Assembly (NCBI GenBank): GCA_900543175.1
Contig: UQQO01000025.1
Coordinates: forward strand, 1-20,381
Reading direction: 5' to 3'
Length of the DNA stretch: 20,381 nt
DNA from: an uncultured Fusobacterium sp.
Lineage (GTDB): Bacteria; Fusobacteriota; Fusobacteriia; Fusobacteriales; Fusobacteriaceae
The stretch's first letter is position 1; each line of letters opens with the position of its first letter. The notes under the pieces are model-generated. The model saw only the letters and a list, made by a program, of their open reading frames with translations. It was not told where the DNA came from and searched no databases. Shown piece by piece: positions 1 to 7,053 of this stretch. The position numbers and the translations under genes were made by a program.

Positions 1-1
1 A

Positions 2-325
2 CAAAACATTAATAAAGTTGCTGAAAATTTTAATAATTTAGATAATTTTAAAACTATTCATCAATTTATGGTAGATAATAATTTTATTATCTATCTTGGT
101 GAAGAAACATATATATTAAAAGGATTCTTCTTAGAAGCTAAAAAGATTTTAATATCATATCTACAAAAAAATCCAAAAATAACTTTAGGAGATTTTTCAA
201 AACTTTTAAATAGCAATAGAAAAATTTCTCTTTTACTATTAGAGAAATTTGATGAAGAAAAAATCACAAAAAGAATTGATAACTATAGAATATTACTTTC
301 AAAAGGAGATGGTTTTAATGATTAA
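2..325 (+). CDS. selB: Selenocysteine-specific elongation factor SelB, C-terminal fragment (partial at window edge)
   Basis: The reading frame is open from the window edge, so only about 107 C-terminal residues are visible and the GTPase domains lie outside. SelB delivers Sec-tRNA to UGA codons, and its C-terminus is a chain of winged-helix domains that bind the SECIS hairpin in the mRNA. The visible part looks like the last two winged helices: a segment ending KKILISYLQKNPKITLGDF, then a recognition-helix-like stretch around SNRKISLLLLEKFDEEKIT, and a terminal KRIDNYRIL strand, which matches the usual SelB ending. The adjacent yedF and the tRNA-Sec gene at 1152 support the call strongly. The TAA stop overlaps the yedF start by 8 nt, so the two are probably translationally coupled. 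The fragment is too short to judge the mRNA-binding residues. Confidence 0.85.
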   Translation, partial: QNINKVAENFNNLDNFKTIHQFMVDNNFIIYLGEETYILKGFFLEAKKILISYLQKNPKITLGDFSKLLNSNRKISLLLLEKFDEEKITKRIDNYRILLSKGDGFND

Positions 326-893
326 AGTAAATGCTATTGGACAAACTTGCCCTATCCCTATTATAATGACTAAAAATGCTCTTAAAGAGATTGAAGAGGG
401 GCAAGTAGAGGTTTCAGTTGATAATAAGATTTCATTGGAAAATTTACAAAAAATGTCAAGAGAGATGGGATATGATTATACTGTTGCTGAAACAGGAGAT
501 ATATTTAAAATAGTAATTAATAAGATAAAAGAGGATTTACAAGAGTTTGATGAAAAAGAAAATACAGTTGTAGTTATAGACTCTCTTTTCATGGGAAAAG
601 GAGATCCTGAACTTGGAAAAATCCTAATGAAAGGATTTATCTATACTCTTTCTGAAATGGAAAATCTACCTAAAACTATTATTTTCTATAATGAAGGAGT
701 AAAATTAGCTGTTGAATCTTCTGAAAACTTCAATGATTTAAAAAATCTTGAAGCTCATGGAGTTGAAATTCTTTCTTGTGGTACTTGTGCTAATTTCTAT
801 GGTGTAACTGAAGAGATAAAAGTAGGAAATATCACAAATATGTATACAATAGTTGAGAGACAACTTAATGCTAAAAGGGTAATAAAACCATGA
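318..893 (+). CDS. yedF: Selenium metabolism protein YedF (TusA-like plus DsrE-like domains)
   Basis: A 191-residue cytoplasmic protein with two parts. Residues 1-70 form a TusA/SirA-type sulfur-carrier fold with the Cys-Pro signature (C11-P12 in GQTCPIP). Residues about 80-191 form a DsrE-like domain ending in a CxxC-type pair (C154, C157 in SCGTC). This fusion is the family annotated as selenium metabolism protein YedF, found next to sel genes in many anaerobes. The expected role is binding or relaying selenium or sulfur as a persulfide/selenide, but its exact reaction is not established. I chose the ATG at 318 because an AAAAGGAGAT ribosome site lies at 301-310 and the protein then begins exactly at the TusA strand. 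A longer in-frame ATG at 249 lies inside selB and has no such site. The stop overlaps the next start (ATGA). Confidence 0.88.
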   Translation: MIKVNAIGQTCPIPIIMTKNALKEIEEGQVEVSVDNKISLENLQKMSREMGYDYTVAETGDIFKIVINKIKEDLQEFDEKENTVVVIDSLFMGKGDPELGKILMKGFIYTLSEMENLPKTIIFYNEGVKLAVESSENFNDLKNLEAHGVEILSCGTCANFYGVTEEIKVGNITNMYTIVERQLNAKRVIKP

Positions 894-1150
894 TAAAAAA
901 AGAGGAATTTTTACTTTTAGCTGCTGAATCAACTCATCTTGTTATAAAAAATGAAAAACTATTAAAAGAAGCTGGTGTTGATTGTAGAATAATTCCACTA
1001 CCATCACAAATAAAGGCAAGTTGTGGACTTTCTATAAGGGCAGATTTAAAAGATATTGAAAAAATAAAAGAAATACTATATAATAATGAAATGGAACTTT
1101 ATTTGATAAAAAAATCAGGTTTAAAAAAAGAGATAGAAAAATTGTCTTAA
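890..1150 (+). CDS. DUF3343 family protein (putative Se/S carrier-like)
   Basis: An 86-residue soluble protein beginning with MIKKEEFLLLAAESTH and carrying Cys32 and Cys45. The second lies in a KASCGLSIR stretch that is typical of DUF3343. Members are small ferredoxin-like folds repeatedly found beside yedF, selenocysteine genes or cysteine desulfurases, and they are often described as putative selenium/sulfur carriers. That role is an inference from context. Its ATG overlaps the yedF TGA by 4 nt (ATGA), indicating translational coupling. The TAA stop is only 1 nt before the tRNA-Sec 5' end, so the same transcript must run into the tRNA. A promoter-like sequence inside this gene may serve the tRNA. 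Confidence 0.8.
   Translation: MIKKEEFLLLAAESTHLVIKNEKLLKEAGVDCRIIPLPSQIKASCGLSIRADLKDIEKIKEILYNNEMELYLIKKSGLKKEIEKLS
1056..1084 (+). promoter_or_regulatory. Possible internal sigma-70 promoter for tRNA-Sec
   Basis: TTGAAA (1056-1061) and a perfect TATAAT (1079-1084) are separated by 17 nt, inside the DUF3343 coding sequence. Transcription would start near 1091, about 60 nt before the mature tRNA 5' end. This would allow the tRNA to be made independently of the selB operon. In DNA this A/T-rich such matches also occur by chance, so this is a candidate only. Confidence 0.45.
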
Positions 1151-1151
1151 T

Positions 1152-1243
1152 GGAAGCGGATGGAAACTGGTGTTTTCAACAGTCTTCAAAACTGTCTGGC
1201 GGTGAAAATCGTTGGTAGGTTCGATTCCTACACGCTTCCGCCA
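1152..1243 (+). tRNA. selC: tRNA-Sec (anticodon TCA)
   Basis: The 92-nt gene includes an encoded CCA (1241-1243). The acceptor strand GGAAGCG (1152-1158) pairs with CGCTTCC (1233-1239). A long 6-bp D stem, GGAAAC/GTTTTC (1162-1167 and 1172-1177), closes a 4-nt TGGT loop, a hallmark of tRNA-Sec. The anticodon stem ACAGT/ACTGT holds the loop CTTCAAA with anticodon TCA at 1186-1188. A long extra arm (1196-1214) follows, then a 5-bp T stem GTAGG/CCTAC with loop TTCGATT. The UCA anticodon reads UGA. The eighth acceptor position, G1159 opposite A1232, does not form a Watson-Crick pair. The gene begins 1 nt after the DUF3343 stop, so its 5' end must be made by processing. The context of selB and yedF agrees. 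Confidence 0.96.
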
Positions 1244-1267
1244 ATAATGAATTATAACCTTTTAATT

Positions 1268-1305
1268 AACCCCTCACTCTTATTTTCAAGATAGAGGGGT
1301 TTTAA
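1268..1305 (+). terminator. Rho-independent terminator after tRNA-Sec
   Basis: AACCCCTC (1268-1275) pairs perfectly with GAGGGGTT (1294-1301), and a T-rich tail follows at 1300-1309. It closes the selB-yedF-DUF3343-tRNA-Sec unit. The opposite strand has a shorter T-rich tail (complement of the A/T stretch before 1268), so it may also end the convergent CAP-protein transcript whose stop is at 1315. Confidence 0.85.
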
Positions 1306-1314
1306 TTTTAACTT

Positions 1315-1758
1315 CTAATTGGTAAAAATTTGAACCCAATATAATTTCCCTTCATTATCACTTGCTTTTCCTATCCCTATAAATCTATAATCCTTCCCTA
1401 GAATATTTTTACGATGTCCTTTAGATTTCAACCATCTCTCCACTACAAATTCAGGAGTTTTATGTCCAGAAGCTATATTTTCAGCTGCCTTAGTAAAATG
1501 TATATTTTCTTTTTTTATTAAATTAAAGGTAGCTCCAAATTTTTTACTTGTATGTGACATTTTCTTATCTTTAGCCATATCTTTTGCCTTAATCACTGCA
1601 ATTTTATTCAAACAATTATCTATTTTTAAAGGTTTTAAATGATTTTTTTCTCTTTCTATATTAACTTCCTTCAAAATAATTTTTTGATAATTTTCCATCC
1701 CTAAACTTAATGTTGATAAAAAAATAGATATTAAAATAACAAAAAATTTTCTTTTCAT
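1315..1758 (-). CDS. Secreted CAP (SCP/PR-1-like) domain protein
   Basis: A 147-residue protein with an N-terminal Sec signal (MKRKFFVILISIFLSTLSLG, cleavage expected near residue 20), so the mature product is periplasmic or secreted. The rest is a minimal CAP domain. It shows the His of KMSHTS (H69), the AAENIA motif (E93), VVERW with E107, the family hallmark GHRKNIL (H115), and a final YWVQIF strand. These four residues line the conserved cleft in this superfamily. Bacterial members have no single known function; adhesion, lipid or peptide binding and peptidoglycan-related roles have been proposed. At this length it is a bare CAP domain with no extra cell-wall-binding module. The ATG is preceded by AGAGGAAA. 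It stands alone, divergent from the glgX-like gene and convergent with the sel cluster. Confidence 0.85.
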   Translation of the reverse strand: MKRKFFVILISIFLSTLSLGMENYQKIILKEVNIEREKNHLKPLKIDNCLNKIAVIKAKDMAKDKKMSHTSKKFGATFNLIKKENIHFTKAAENIASGHKTPEFVVERWLKSKGHRKNILGKDYRFIGIGKASDNEGKLYWVQIFTN

Positions 1759-1834
1759 AAATTAATTTCCTCTCACTCTTTTTTCTATATTATAACCTAA
1801 AAATTTATTTTTAAAGTCATTTTTGTTTATAAAA

Positions 1835-1863
1835 TTGACTTTTTTTTGCAGAAATTATATAAT
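1835..1863 (+). promoter_or_regulatory. Sigma-70-type promoter of the glycogen debranching gene
   Basis: TTGACT (1835-1840) and TATAAT (1858-1863) are separated by exactly 17 nt, giving an expected start near 1870 and a short leader of about 30 nt. The leader holds a strong ribosome site, AAGGAG at 1888-1893, 5 nt before the ATG at 1899. It is one of the best consensus promoters in the window. No operator palindrome or catabolite-control site is evident. Confidence 0.8.
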
Positions 1864-1898
1864 ATTTTTAAGATAAATAAATTGGAGAAGGAGATTAT

Positions 1899-3866
1899 AT
1901 GTATAATTGGGAAGCAGGTGTTCCTAAATTAGGGGCTACAGTTGAGAGTAATGGAATTAATTTTGCAATTTTTGCTAAAAATAAAAAAAAGGTGGTTTTA
2001 AATATTTATAAATCTGGTTCAGATTTACTTCCCAAAGAAAAAATAGTTTTAGACCCATCTATTAACAAAACAGGAGATATTTGGCATATCTTTTTACAAA
2101 ATGGATCTGAAGGTACTTTATATACTTGGAAAATTGATGATTATCCTGAAATTTTAGATCCTTACGCACTTTCTTATACTAATAACAAAAACTATTCAAA
2201 TAGAAAAAGTATAGCAATTAAACTTTCACATGAAAAAGAGAAACACTTAGAAATCCCCATGCAAGATACAATTATTTATGAAGCTCACATTAAACTATTT
2301 ACTCAAAATTTTAATTCAATGGTTGAATTTCCAGGGACATACTCTGGTTTTTTAGAAAAGATTCCTTATTTAAAAGATTTAGGAGTTACAGCTGTTGAAT
2401 TTTTACCTGTGTATGAATGGGATGATTTTACTGGAAATATAGGAATAAACAATGGAGCTAAATTAAAAAATATTTGGGGATATAATCCTATTGGTTTTTT
2501 TGCTTTAACTAAAAAGTTCTCTAAAAATCAAAAACTTGATTCACATAGTGAAATTGTAGAATTTAAAGAGTTAGTAAAAGAACTTCATAAAAATGGAATA
2601 GAAGTAATTTTAGATGTAGTTTACAACCATACTGCTGAAGGGGGAAAAGGTGGTAAATTCTATAATTTTAAAGCTATGGATTTAAATACTTTCTATATGT
2701 TAGAAAATAGCAATGTACAGTTTATGAATTATTCTGGTTGTGGAAATACTGTAAATACAAATAATAAAGTTGTTAAAGATATGATAGTTTCATCTCTTAG
2801 ATACTGGTATTTAGAAATGGGAGTTGATGGTTTTAGATTTGACTTAGCTTCTATTTTAGGTAGAAACGAAGAGGGACATTGGCTTGGAGAAAATTCTCTA
2901 TTAAATGAATTGGTACAAGATCCTATTTTATCTCATTGTAAATTGATTTCTGAAAGTTGGGACTTAGGTGGATACTATGTTGGAGATATGCCAGCTGGTT
3001 GGAGTGAGTGGAATGGTAAATATAGAGATGTTGTTAGAAAGTTTATTAAAGGAGAATTTGGACAAGTTACTGAACTTTTAAAAAGAATTTTTGGAAGTCC
3101 AGACATATTTAAAAGAAATGATAGAACCCCTTATAGTAACATAAACTTTATAACTTGCCATGATGGTTTTACTATGTGGGATCTTGTTAGCTATAACAAT
3201 AAACACAATTTAAATAATGGTGAAAATAACCAAGATGGTGAAAACCATAATAATTCATATAATAATGGTGCTGAAGGTGAAACTGAAGATAAAACTATTA
3301 TTGCTATTAGAAAGCAACAACTAAAAAATATGTTACTAATTTTATTTATCTCTCAAGGTGTGCCTATGATTTTAATGGGTGATGAGATGGGTAGAACCCA
3401 ACTTGGAAATAACAATGCTTATTGTCAAAATAATCGTTCTACTTGGGTAGATTGGGAAAGAGGAAATAATTTTAGTGATATTACAGAGTTTACTAAAAAT
3501 ATGATAAAGCTTAGAAAAAAATATAATATATTTAGAAACAGAGATTATCTTGAATTAGAAGATAATAAAAACAAAGGGGTAGGAATTCATGGGGTAAAAC
3601 TTAATTGCCCTGACTTCTCTTACTACTCTTTAAGTATAGCTTTTTCTTTATATGATTCAAATAGTGATACTACATTCTATATTATTTTAAACTCTTATCA
3701 TGGGGAATTAAATTTTGAATTACCTAAGTTAAATGGTAAAAAATGGCAACTTTTAGTTGATACCTCTAAAGATGACAGTGAAAATTTCTTAGAAGATGGA
3801 AAGATAATTTCAGACGCTTTTTATAAAACAGCTCCTAAATCTTCAGTAATTTTAATAAGTAAATAA
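1899..3866 (+). CDS. glgX: Glycogen debranching enzyme / isoamylase-type GH13 protein (GlgX-like)
   Basis: A 655-residue cytoplasmic enzyme, matching the usual length of GlgX/TreX debranching enzymes that hydrolyse alpha-1,6 branches of glycogen or limit dextrin. Residues 1 to about 100 resemble a CBM48 domain (LGATVESNGINFAIFAKN). The GH13 barrel shows all four signature regions: DVVYNHTAEGG (D239-H244), GFRFDLAS with the nucleophile D315, SESWDLGG with the acid/base E352, and ITCHDGF with H421-D422. The WGYNPIGFFA stretch is typical of the isoamylase/GlgX group rather than classical type I pullulanase. There is no signal peptide, so it acts on intracellular polysaccharide. It is transcribed alone between its own promoter and terminator; no other glg genes are adjacent. 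Substrate preference (isoamylase, pullulanase or limit-dextrin debranching) cannot be read from sequence alone. Confidence 0.87.
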   Translation: MYNWEAGVPKLGATVESNGINFAIFAKNKKKVVLNIYKSGSDLLPKEKIVLDPSINKTGDIWHIFLQNGSEGTLYTWKIDDYPEILDPYALSYTNNKNYSNRKSIAIKLSHEKEKHLEIPMQDTIIYEAHIKLFTQNFNSMVEFPGTYSGFLEKIPYLKDLGVTAVEFLPVYEWDDFTGNIGINNGAKLKNIWGYNPIGFFALTKKFSKNQKLDSHSEIVEFKELVKELHKNGIEVILDVVYNHTAEGGKGGKFYNFKAMDLNTFYMLENSNVQFMNYSGCGNTVNTNNKVVKDMIVSSLRYWYLEMGVDGFRFDLASILGRNEEGHWLGENSLLNELVQDPILSHCKLISESWDLGGYYVGDMPAGWSEWNGKYRDVVRKFIKGEFGQVTELLKRIFGSPDIFKRNDRTPYSNINFITCHDGFTMWDLVSYNNKHNLNNGENNQDGENHNNSYNNGAEGETEDKTIIAIRKQQLKNMLLILFISQGVPMILMGDEMGRTQLGNNNAYCQNNRSTWVDWERGNNFSDITEFTKNMIKLRKKYNIFRNRDYLELEDNKNKGVGIHGVKLNCPDFSYYSLSIAFSLYDSNSDTTFYIILNSYHGELNFELPKLNGKKWQLLVDTSKDDSENFLEDGKIISDAFYKTAPKSSVILISK

Positions 3867-3869
3867 TTT

Positions 3870-3912
3870 AAAAGAGACTATTCTAAATAATTTAGTTTAG
3901 TCTCTTTTTTTA
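3870..3912 (+). terminator. Rho-independent terminator of glgX-like gene
   Basis: AAAAGAGACTA (3870-3880) pairs with TAGTCTCTTTT (3898-3908), and a run of T continues to 3911. It begins 4 nt after the stop codon. The hairpin is an 11-bp perfect stem with an A/T-rich loop. Confidence 0.88.
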
Positions 3913-3938
3913 TGAAAAATTATAATTTTCCTGTATAT

Positions 3939-3974
3939 AAAAAACTGAGTAAATAATTAAATCTACCCAGTTTT
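3939..3974 (-). terminator. Terminator at the 3' end of the large minus-strand operon
   Basis: Read on the minus strand, AAAACTGGGTA (3974-3964) pairs with TACTCAGTTTT (3951-3941) in an 11-bp stem with one mismatch, followed by a T run at 3944-3939. It lies just past the U32 gene stop (3982) and is the first convincing terminator downstream of the promoter at 16573-16601. It sits tail to tail with the glgX terminator. Confidence 0.8.
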
Positions 3975-3981
3975 AAACAAC

Positions 3982-5202
3982 TTAAATTCTTTTTCTTAAC
4001 ATATCTAGTTCATTTAATTCTTCATCTAACTTAATTTTTACAAATGAATTTGGATTTGCAGCTTCTACCTTTTCAACTTCCTTATCTCTATTCATAAGAA
4101 TCATCTCTGGTAAAGTTATCTCTCTAACATTTATTCCAGGACTAACTACTTCAAGTTTTTCTCCAACAAGAAGTCTATTTCTAATAGCTAAAATATACTC
4201 ATTATTTGGAAGTTTTTTCTCTACTTTAGCAACTAATTGATGTGATTGGCTATAAGAGTTTCTATCATTATAGTTTTGTCCATCTACTCCTGGTCTTCCC
4301 ATATAGAATCCATTTGTATATGATCTATGTGAAACTGATTCTAGCTCCTCTAACCATTTAGGATTATATTTATAGTTTCCTGAATAGTAGCTATCAATAG
4401 CATCTCTATATACTTTTACACAGTTAGCAACATAGTAAATACCTTTCATTCTTCCTTCTATTTTTAAAGAATCTACTCCGATATCTAAAATCTTATCAAT
4501 AAACTCTATTGTACATAGATCTTTTGAGTTGAAAATATATGTTCCATGATCATCTTCAAATACAGGCATATACTCTCCAGGTCTAGTTTCCTCTACTAAA
4601 GAGTATTTCCATCTACAAGATTGAGCACAATCTCCTCTATTTGCATCTCTTCCAGTCATATAGTTACTCAATAGACATCTTCCTGAAATTGACATGCACA
4701 TAGCACCATGGATAAATACTTCTAATTCAATATCAGGAACTTTAGCTCTTATCTCTGCTATATTTTCTAAAGAGATCTCTCTAGCTAGTACAACTCTCTT
4801 TGCTCCTAGATCTTTCCACATTTTTACTGAACGCCAGTTTGTATTACTTGCTTGTGTACTTACACTTATACGAAGATTTGTATTCTCTTTAACTATTTGG
4901 AATACTCCTAAGTCAGCAACTATTACTCCATCTACTCCAATTTTTTCTAAGAATTTAACATAGTCTGGTAATAATTCTAACTCATTGTTGTGAGGAATTA
5001 TATTTAAAGTTACATAAACTTTCTTTCCTAAATTGTGTGCATAATTTACTACCTCTATTAACTCTTCATCTGAGAAGTTACTACTTCCAGCTCTCAGATT
5101 GAACATTTTTCCACCTAAAAATACTGCATCAGCTCCATAGTGCATTGCCATTTTAAACTTTTCCATATTTCCAACTGGAGCTAATAATTCAACTTTTTTC
5201 AC
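3982..5202 (-). CDS. Peptidase U32 family protein, probable tRNA uridine hydroxylase TrhP-like
   Basis: A 406-residue cytoplasmic protein of the U32 family, starting with the typical MKKVELLAPVGNMEKF and containing the beta-barrel GADAVFLGG motif. The family core has four cysteines, C169, C176, C192 and C196, in a CMS..GRC...GDCAQSC arrangement, followed by DSLKIEGRMKG. Characterised relatives (E. coli YegQ/TrhP, B. subtilis YrrN/YrrO) are needed for prephenate-dependent 5-hydroxylation of uridine 34 in tRNA. Other U32 members act on rRNA or ubiquinone synthesis, and the old peptidase label is poorly supported. The start is GTG at 5200-5202 with AAGGA 8 nt upstream; the nearby ATG is followed by a stop. 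It is the last gene of the long operon, 21 nt after dnaB. The length fits YrrO better than YegQ. Confidence 0.8.
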   Translation of the reverse strand: MKKVELLAPVGNMEKFKMAMHYGADAVFLGGKMFNLRAGSSNFSDEELIEVVNYAHNLGKKVYVTLNIIPHNNELELLPDYVKFLEKIGVDGVIVADLGVFQIVKENTNLRISVSTQASNTNWRSVKMWKDLGAKRVVLAREISLENIAEIRAKVPDIELEVFIHGAMCMSISGRCLLSNYMTGRDANRGDCAQSCRWKYSLVEETRPGEYMPVFEDDHGTYIFNSKDLCTIEFIDKILDIGVDSLKIEGRMKGIYYVANCVKVYRDAIDSYYSGNYKYNPKWLEELESVSHRSYTNGFYMGRPGVDGQNYNDRNSYSQSHQLVAKVEKKLPNNEYILAIRNRLLVGEKLEVVSPGINVREITLPEMILMNRDKEVEKVEAANPNSFVKIKLDEELNELDMLRKRI

Positions 5203-5223
5203 TTTATCATTCCTTTCTTAATA

Positions 5224-6564
5224 TTAATCAATTTTATTTGTATAGTTTTCAAATTTTGTAAGCTCATGGAAGAATCTCAATTTAACTGTTCCTGTAGGTC
5301 CATTTCTATGCTTACCTATAATTACCTCTGTAATTCCCTTTTCCTCTGTTTCTTCATTGTAATAATCATCTCTATATAAAAACATTACCATGTCAGCATC
5401 TTGCTCTATTGCTCCAGATTCTCTTAAATCTGATAACATAGGTCTCCTATCTGCTCTCTGTTCAGTAGCCCGAGACAATTGAGATAGTGCAATTATTGGT
5501 ACATCTAATTCCCTTGCTATTCCCTTTAATGATCTTGAAATCTCTGAGATCTCTTGCTGTCTATTCTCATTTTTTCCACTGCTTCCCTTGATAAGTTGAA
5601 GATAATCTATTAAAATCATATCTAACTTACCTGCTGCTTTTAACCTTCTAGCATAAGCTCTTATTTCCAATACTCCAACATTAGGGGTATCTGCAATATT
5701 TATCTCAGTTTGTGCTAATCTTCCACTGGCAATTCCCAATCTTCCCCAATCTTCTGGAGCTAAGAAACCTGTTTTTATTTTTTGAAGTCCTATACCTGCT
5801 TCCACTGCTAAAAGTCTTTGTAACAACTGAGAACTAGACATCTCCAAACTAAAAAGTAAAACTGCTTTATTACTTTTTACAGCAGCATTAAGAGCTAAGT
5901 TCAGTGCAAAGGCTGTCTTTCCCATTGCTGGTCTTGCTGCTAATATTATCAAATCTGAAGGTTGAAATCCACTTGTCATCTGATCAAAATCTGCAAAACC
6001 TGAAGATATACCAATAGTTGTTCCCTTATTAGCATACACTTTTTCAAGTCTTAAAAACTCTTCAGCCATTGCATCTCTTATCTTTACAATATCTTTTGAA
6101 TCATTATTCTCAGAGATCTTAAAGATCATTCCCTCTGCTCTATCTAAAATAGTTTCAACTTCATCATACCCTTCATATGCCATCTCAACTATCTTAGTTC
6201 CAACATCTCCCAATCTTCTTAAAGTAGCTTTCTCTTTTATTATTTTAGCATAGGCTACTATATTTGCAGCAGTAGGAACTTCTTCAATAATGTCATAAAA
6301 TACCTGATCTCCACCAATCTCTTCAAATTTTTCCTCTTTTTTTAATTGGTTCATTACTACTATAGGGTCGATTTTTTCCCCTGAATTATATATCTCTCTC
6401 ATAGCTTCATATATTAATCTATGAGCATTTTTGTAGAAATCATTAGGAGAAAGTATCTCTATTATATCTGCAAAGGCATCCTCTTTTAAAAAGATCCCTC
6501 CTAGAACGGCTCTCTCAGCTTCGATACTACTGGGAATTTTTCTCAAATTTTCAATTTCCTGCAT
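5224..6564 (-). CDS. dnaB: Replicative DNA helicase DnaB
   Basis: A 446-residue hexameric 5'-3' helicase that unwinds DNA ahead of the replisome. Residues about 8-110 form the N-terminal collar domain (PSSIEAERAVLGGIFL). The RecA-like C-terminal domain shows Walker A ARPAMGKT (A210-T217), the EMSSSQL motif near 241, Walker B LDMILIDYLQL (D320), the conserved SQLSRATEQRADRRP segment (361-375) and SDLRESGAIEQDAD with the arginine-finger region. All catalytic motifs appear intact and there is no intein. The ATG has AAGGAG 6 nt upstream. It follows rplI by 24 nt; the rplI-dnaB order is widespread in bacteria. Confidence 0.97.
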   Translation of the reverse strand: MQEIENLRKIPSSIEAERAVLGGIFLKEDAFADIIEILSPNDFYKNAHRLIYEAMREIYNSGEKIDPIVVMNQLKKEEKFEEIGGDQVFYDIIEEVPTAANIVAYAKIIKEKATLRRLGDVGTKIVEMAYEGYDEVETILDRAEGMIFKISENNDSKDIVKIRDAMAEEFLRLEKVYANKGTTIGISSGFADFDQMTSGFQPSDLIILAARPAMGKTAFALNLALNAAVKSNKAVLLFSLEMSSSQLLQRLLAVEAGIGLQKIKTGFLAPEDWGRLGIASGRLAQTEINIADTPNVGVLEIRAYARRLKAAGKLDMILIDYLQLIKGSSGKNENRQQEISEISRSLKGIARELDVPIIALSQLSRATEQRADRRPMLSDLRESGAIEQDADMVMFLYRDDYYNEETEEKGITEVIIGKHRNGPTGTVKLRFFHELTKFENYTNKID

Positions 6565-6588
6565 TTTTTTCTCCTTATTTTTAAACTA

Positions 6589-7038
6589 CTATAGAGATTT
6601 TGCAACAATTTTTACTTCTGCTTTTACTTCAGTATGAAGTTTAATAACTGCCACATGTTCTCCTAAACTTTTAATATTGCACTCTATTTTTTTTCTGTCT
6701 ATCTCTACTCCAAATGTTTGTTTTATAGCTGCAGATACCTCTTTATTTGTAATTGCTCCAAATAGTTTTCCATTATCTCCAGTTTTTACACCAATCTCCA
6801 CCTTTTTAGCTTCTAAAACTTTTTTTAGTTCAAGAGATTTAACTTTTTCCTCTTGTAATCTTTTCTCTTCTCTTTTCTTTTGATTTTCTATTTTCTTTAA
6901 TTCTTCAGGAGTTGCTATAATTCCCTTTTTATTTTTTATAATAAAGTTGTGAGCATAACCATCAGATACAGTTATTAGATCTCCTTTTCTCCCTTGTCCT
7001 GCTACATCTTGTGTTAGTATAACTTGTATTTTTGCCAT
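6589..7038 (-). CDS. rplI: 50S ribosomal protein L9
   Basis: A 149-residue protein of standard L9 length. It has the N-terminal RNA-binding domain (MAKIQVILTQDVAGQGRKGDLITVSDGYAHN), a long charged connecting helix (about residues 45-75) rich in Lys and Glu, and a C-terminal domain starting KLFGAITNKEV. L9 binds 23S rRNA at the base of the L1 stalk and helps keep the reading frame. The ATG is preceded by a strong GGAGGAAA site. It sits between the DUF2232-like membrane gene and dnaB, an arrangement seen across Firmicutes. Confidence 0.97.
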   Translation of the reverse strand: MAKIQVILTQDVAGQGRKGDLITVSDGYAHNFIIKNKKGIIATPEELKKIENQKKREEKRLQEEKVKSLELKKVLEAKKVEIGVKTGDNGKLFGAITNKEVSAAIKQTFGVEIDRKKIECNIKSLGEHVAVIKLHTEVKAEVKIVAKSL

Positions 7039-7053
7039 TTAATTTCCTCCAGT

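Noticed and set aside
249..317. Extended N-terminus for YedF from an ATG at 249
   Set aside because: It lies entirely within the selB C-terminal coding sequence, lacks a ribosome site, and adds residues before the conserved start of the TusA domain.
1789..1820. Possible minus-strand promoter of the CAP gene (TATAAT at 1794-1789 with ATGACT at 1820-1815)
   Set aside because: The spacing is 20 nt and the -35 is poor. A promoter must lie in this divergent region, but I cannot fix it.
4694..4963. Long open frame on the plus strand opposite the U32 gene, and similar frames opposite tonB, dnaN, sigma and plsY
   Set aside because: These are shadows of well-supported minus-strand genes; their translations lack recognisable domains, ribosome sites and plausible composition.
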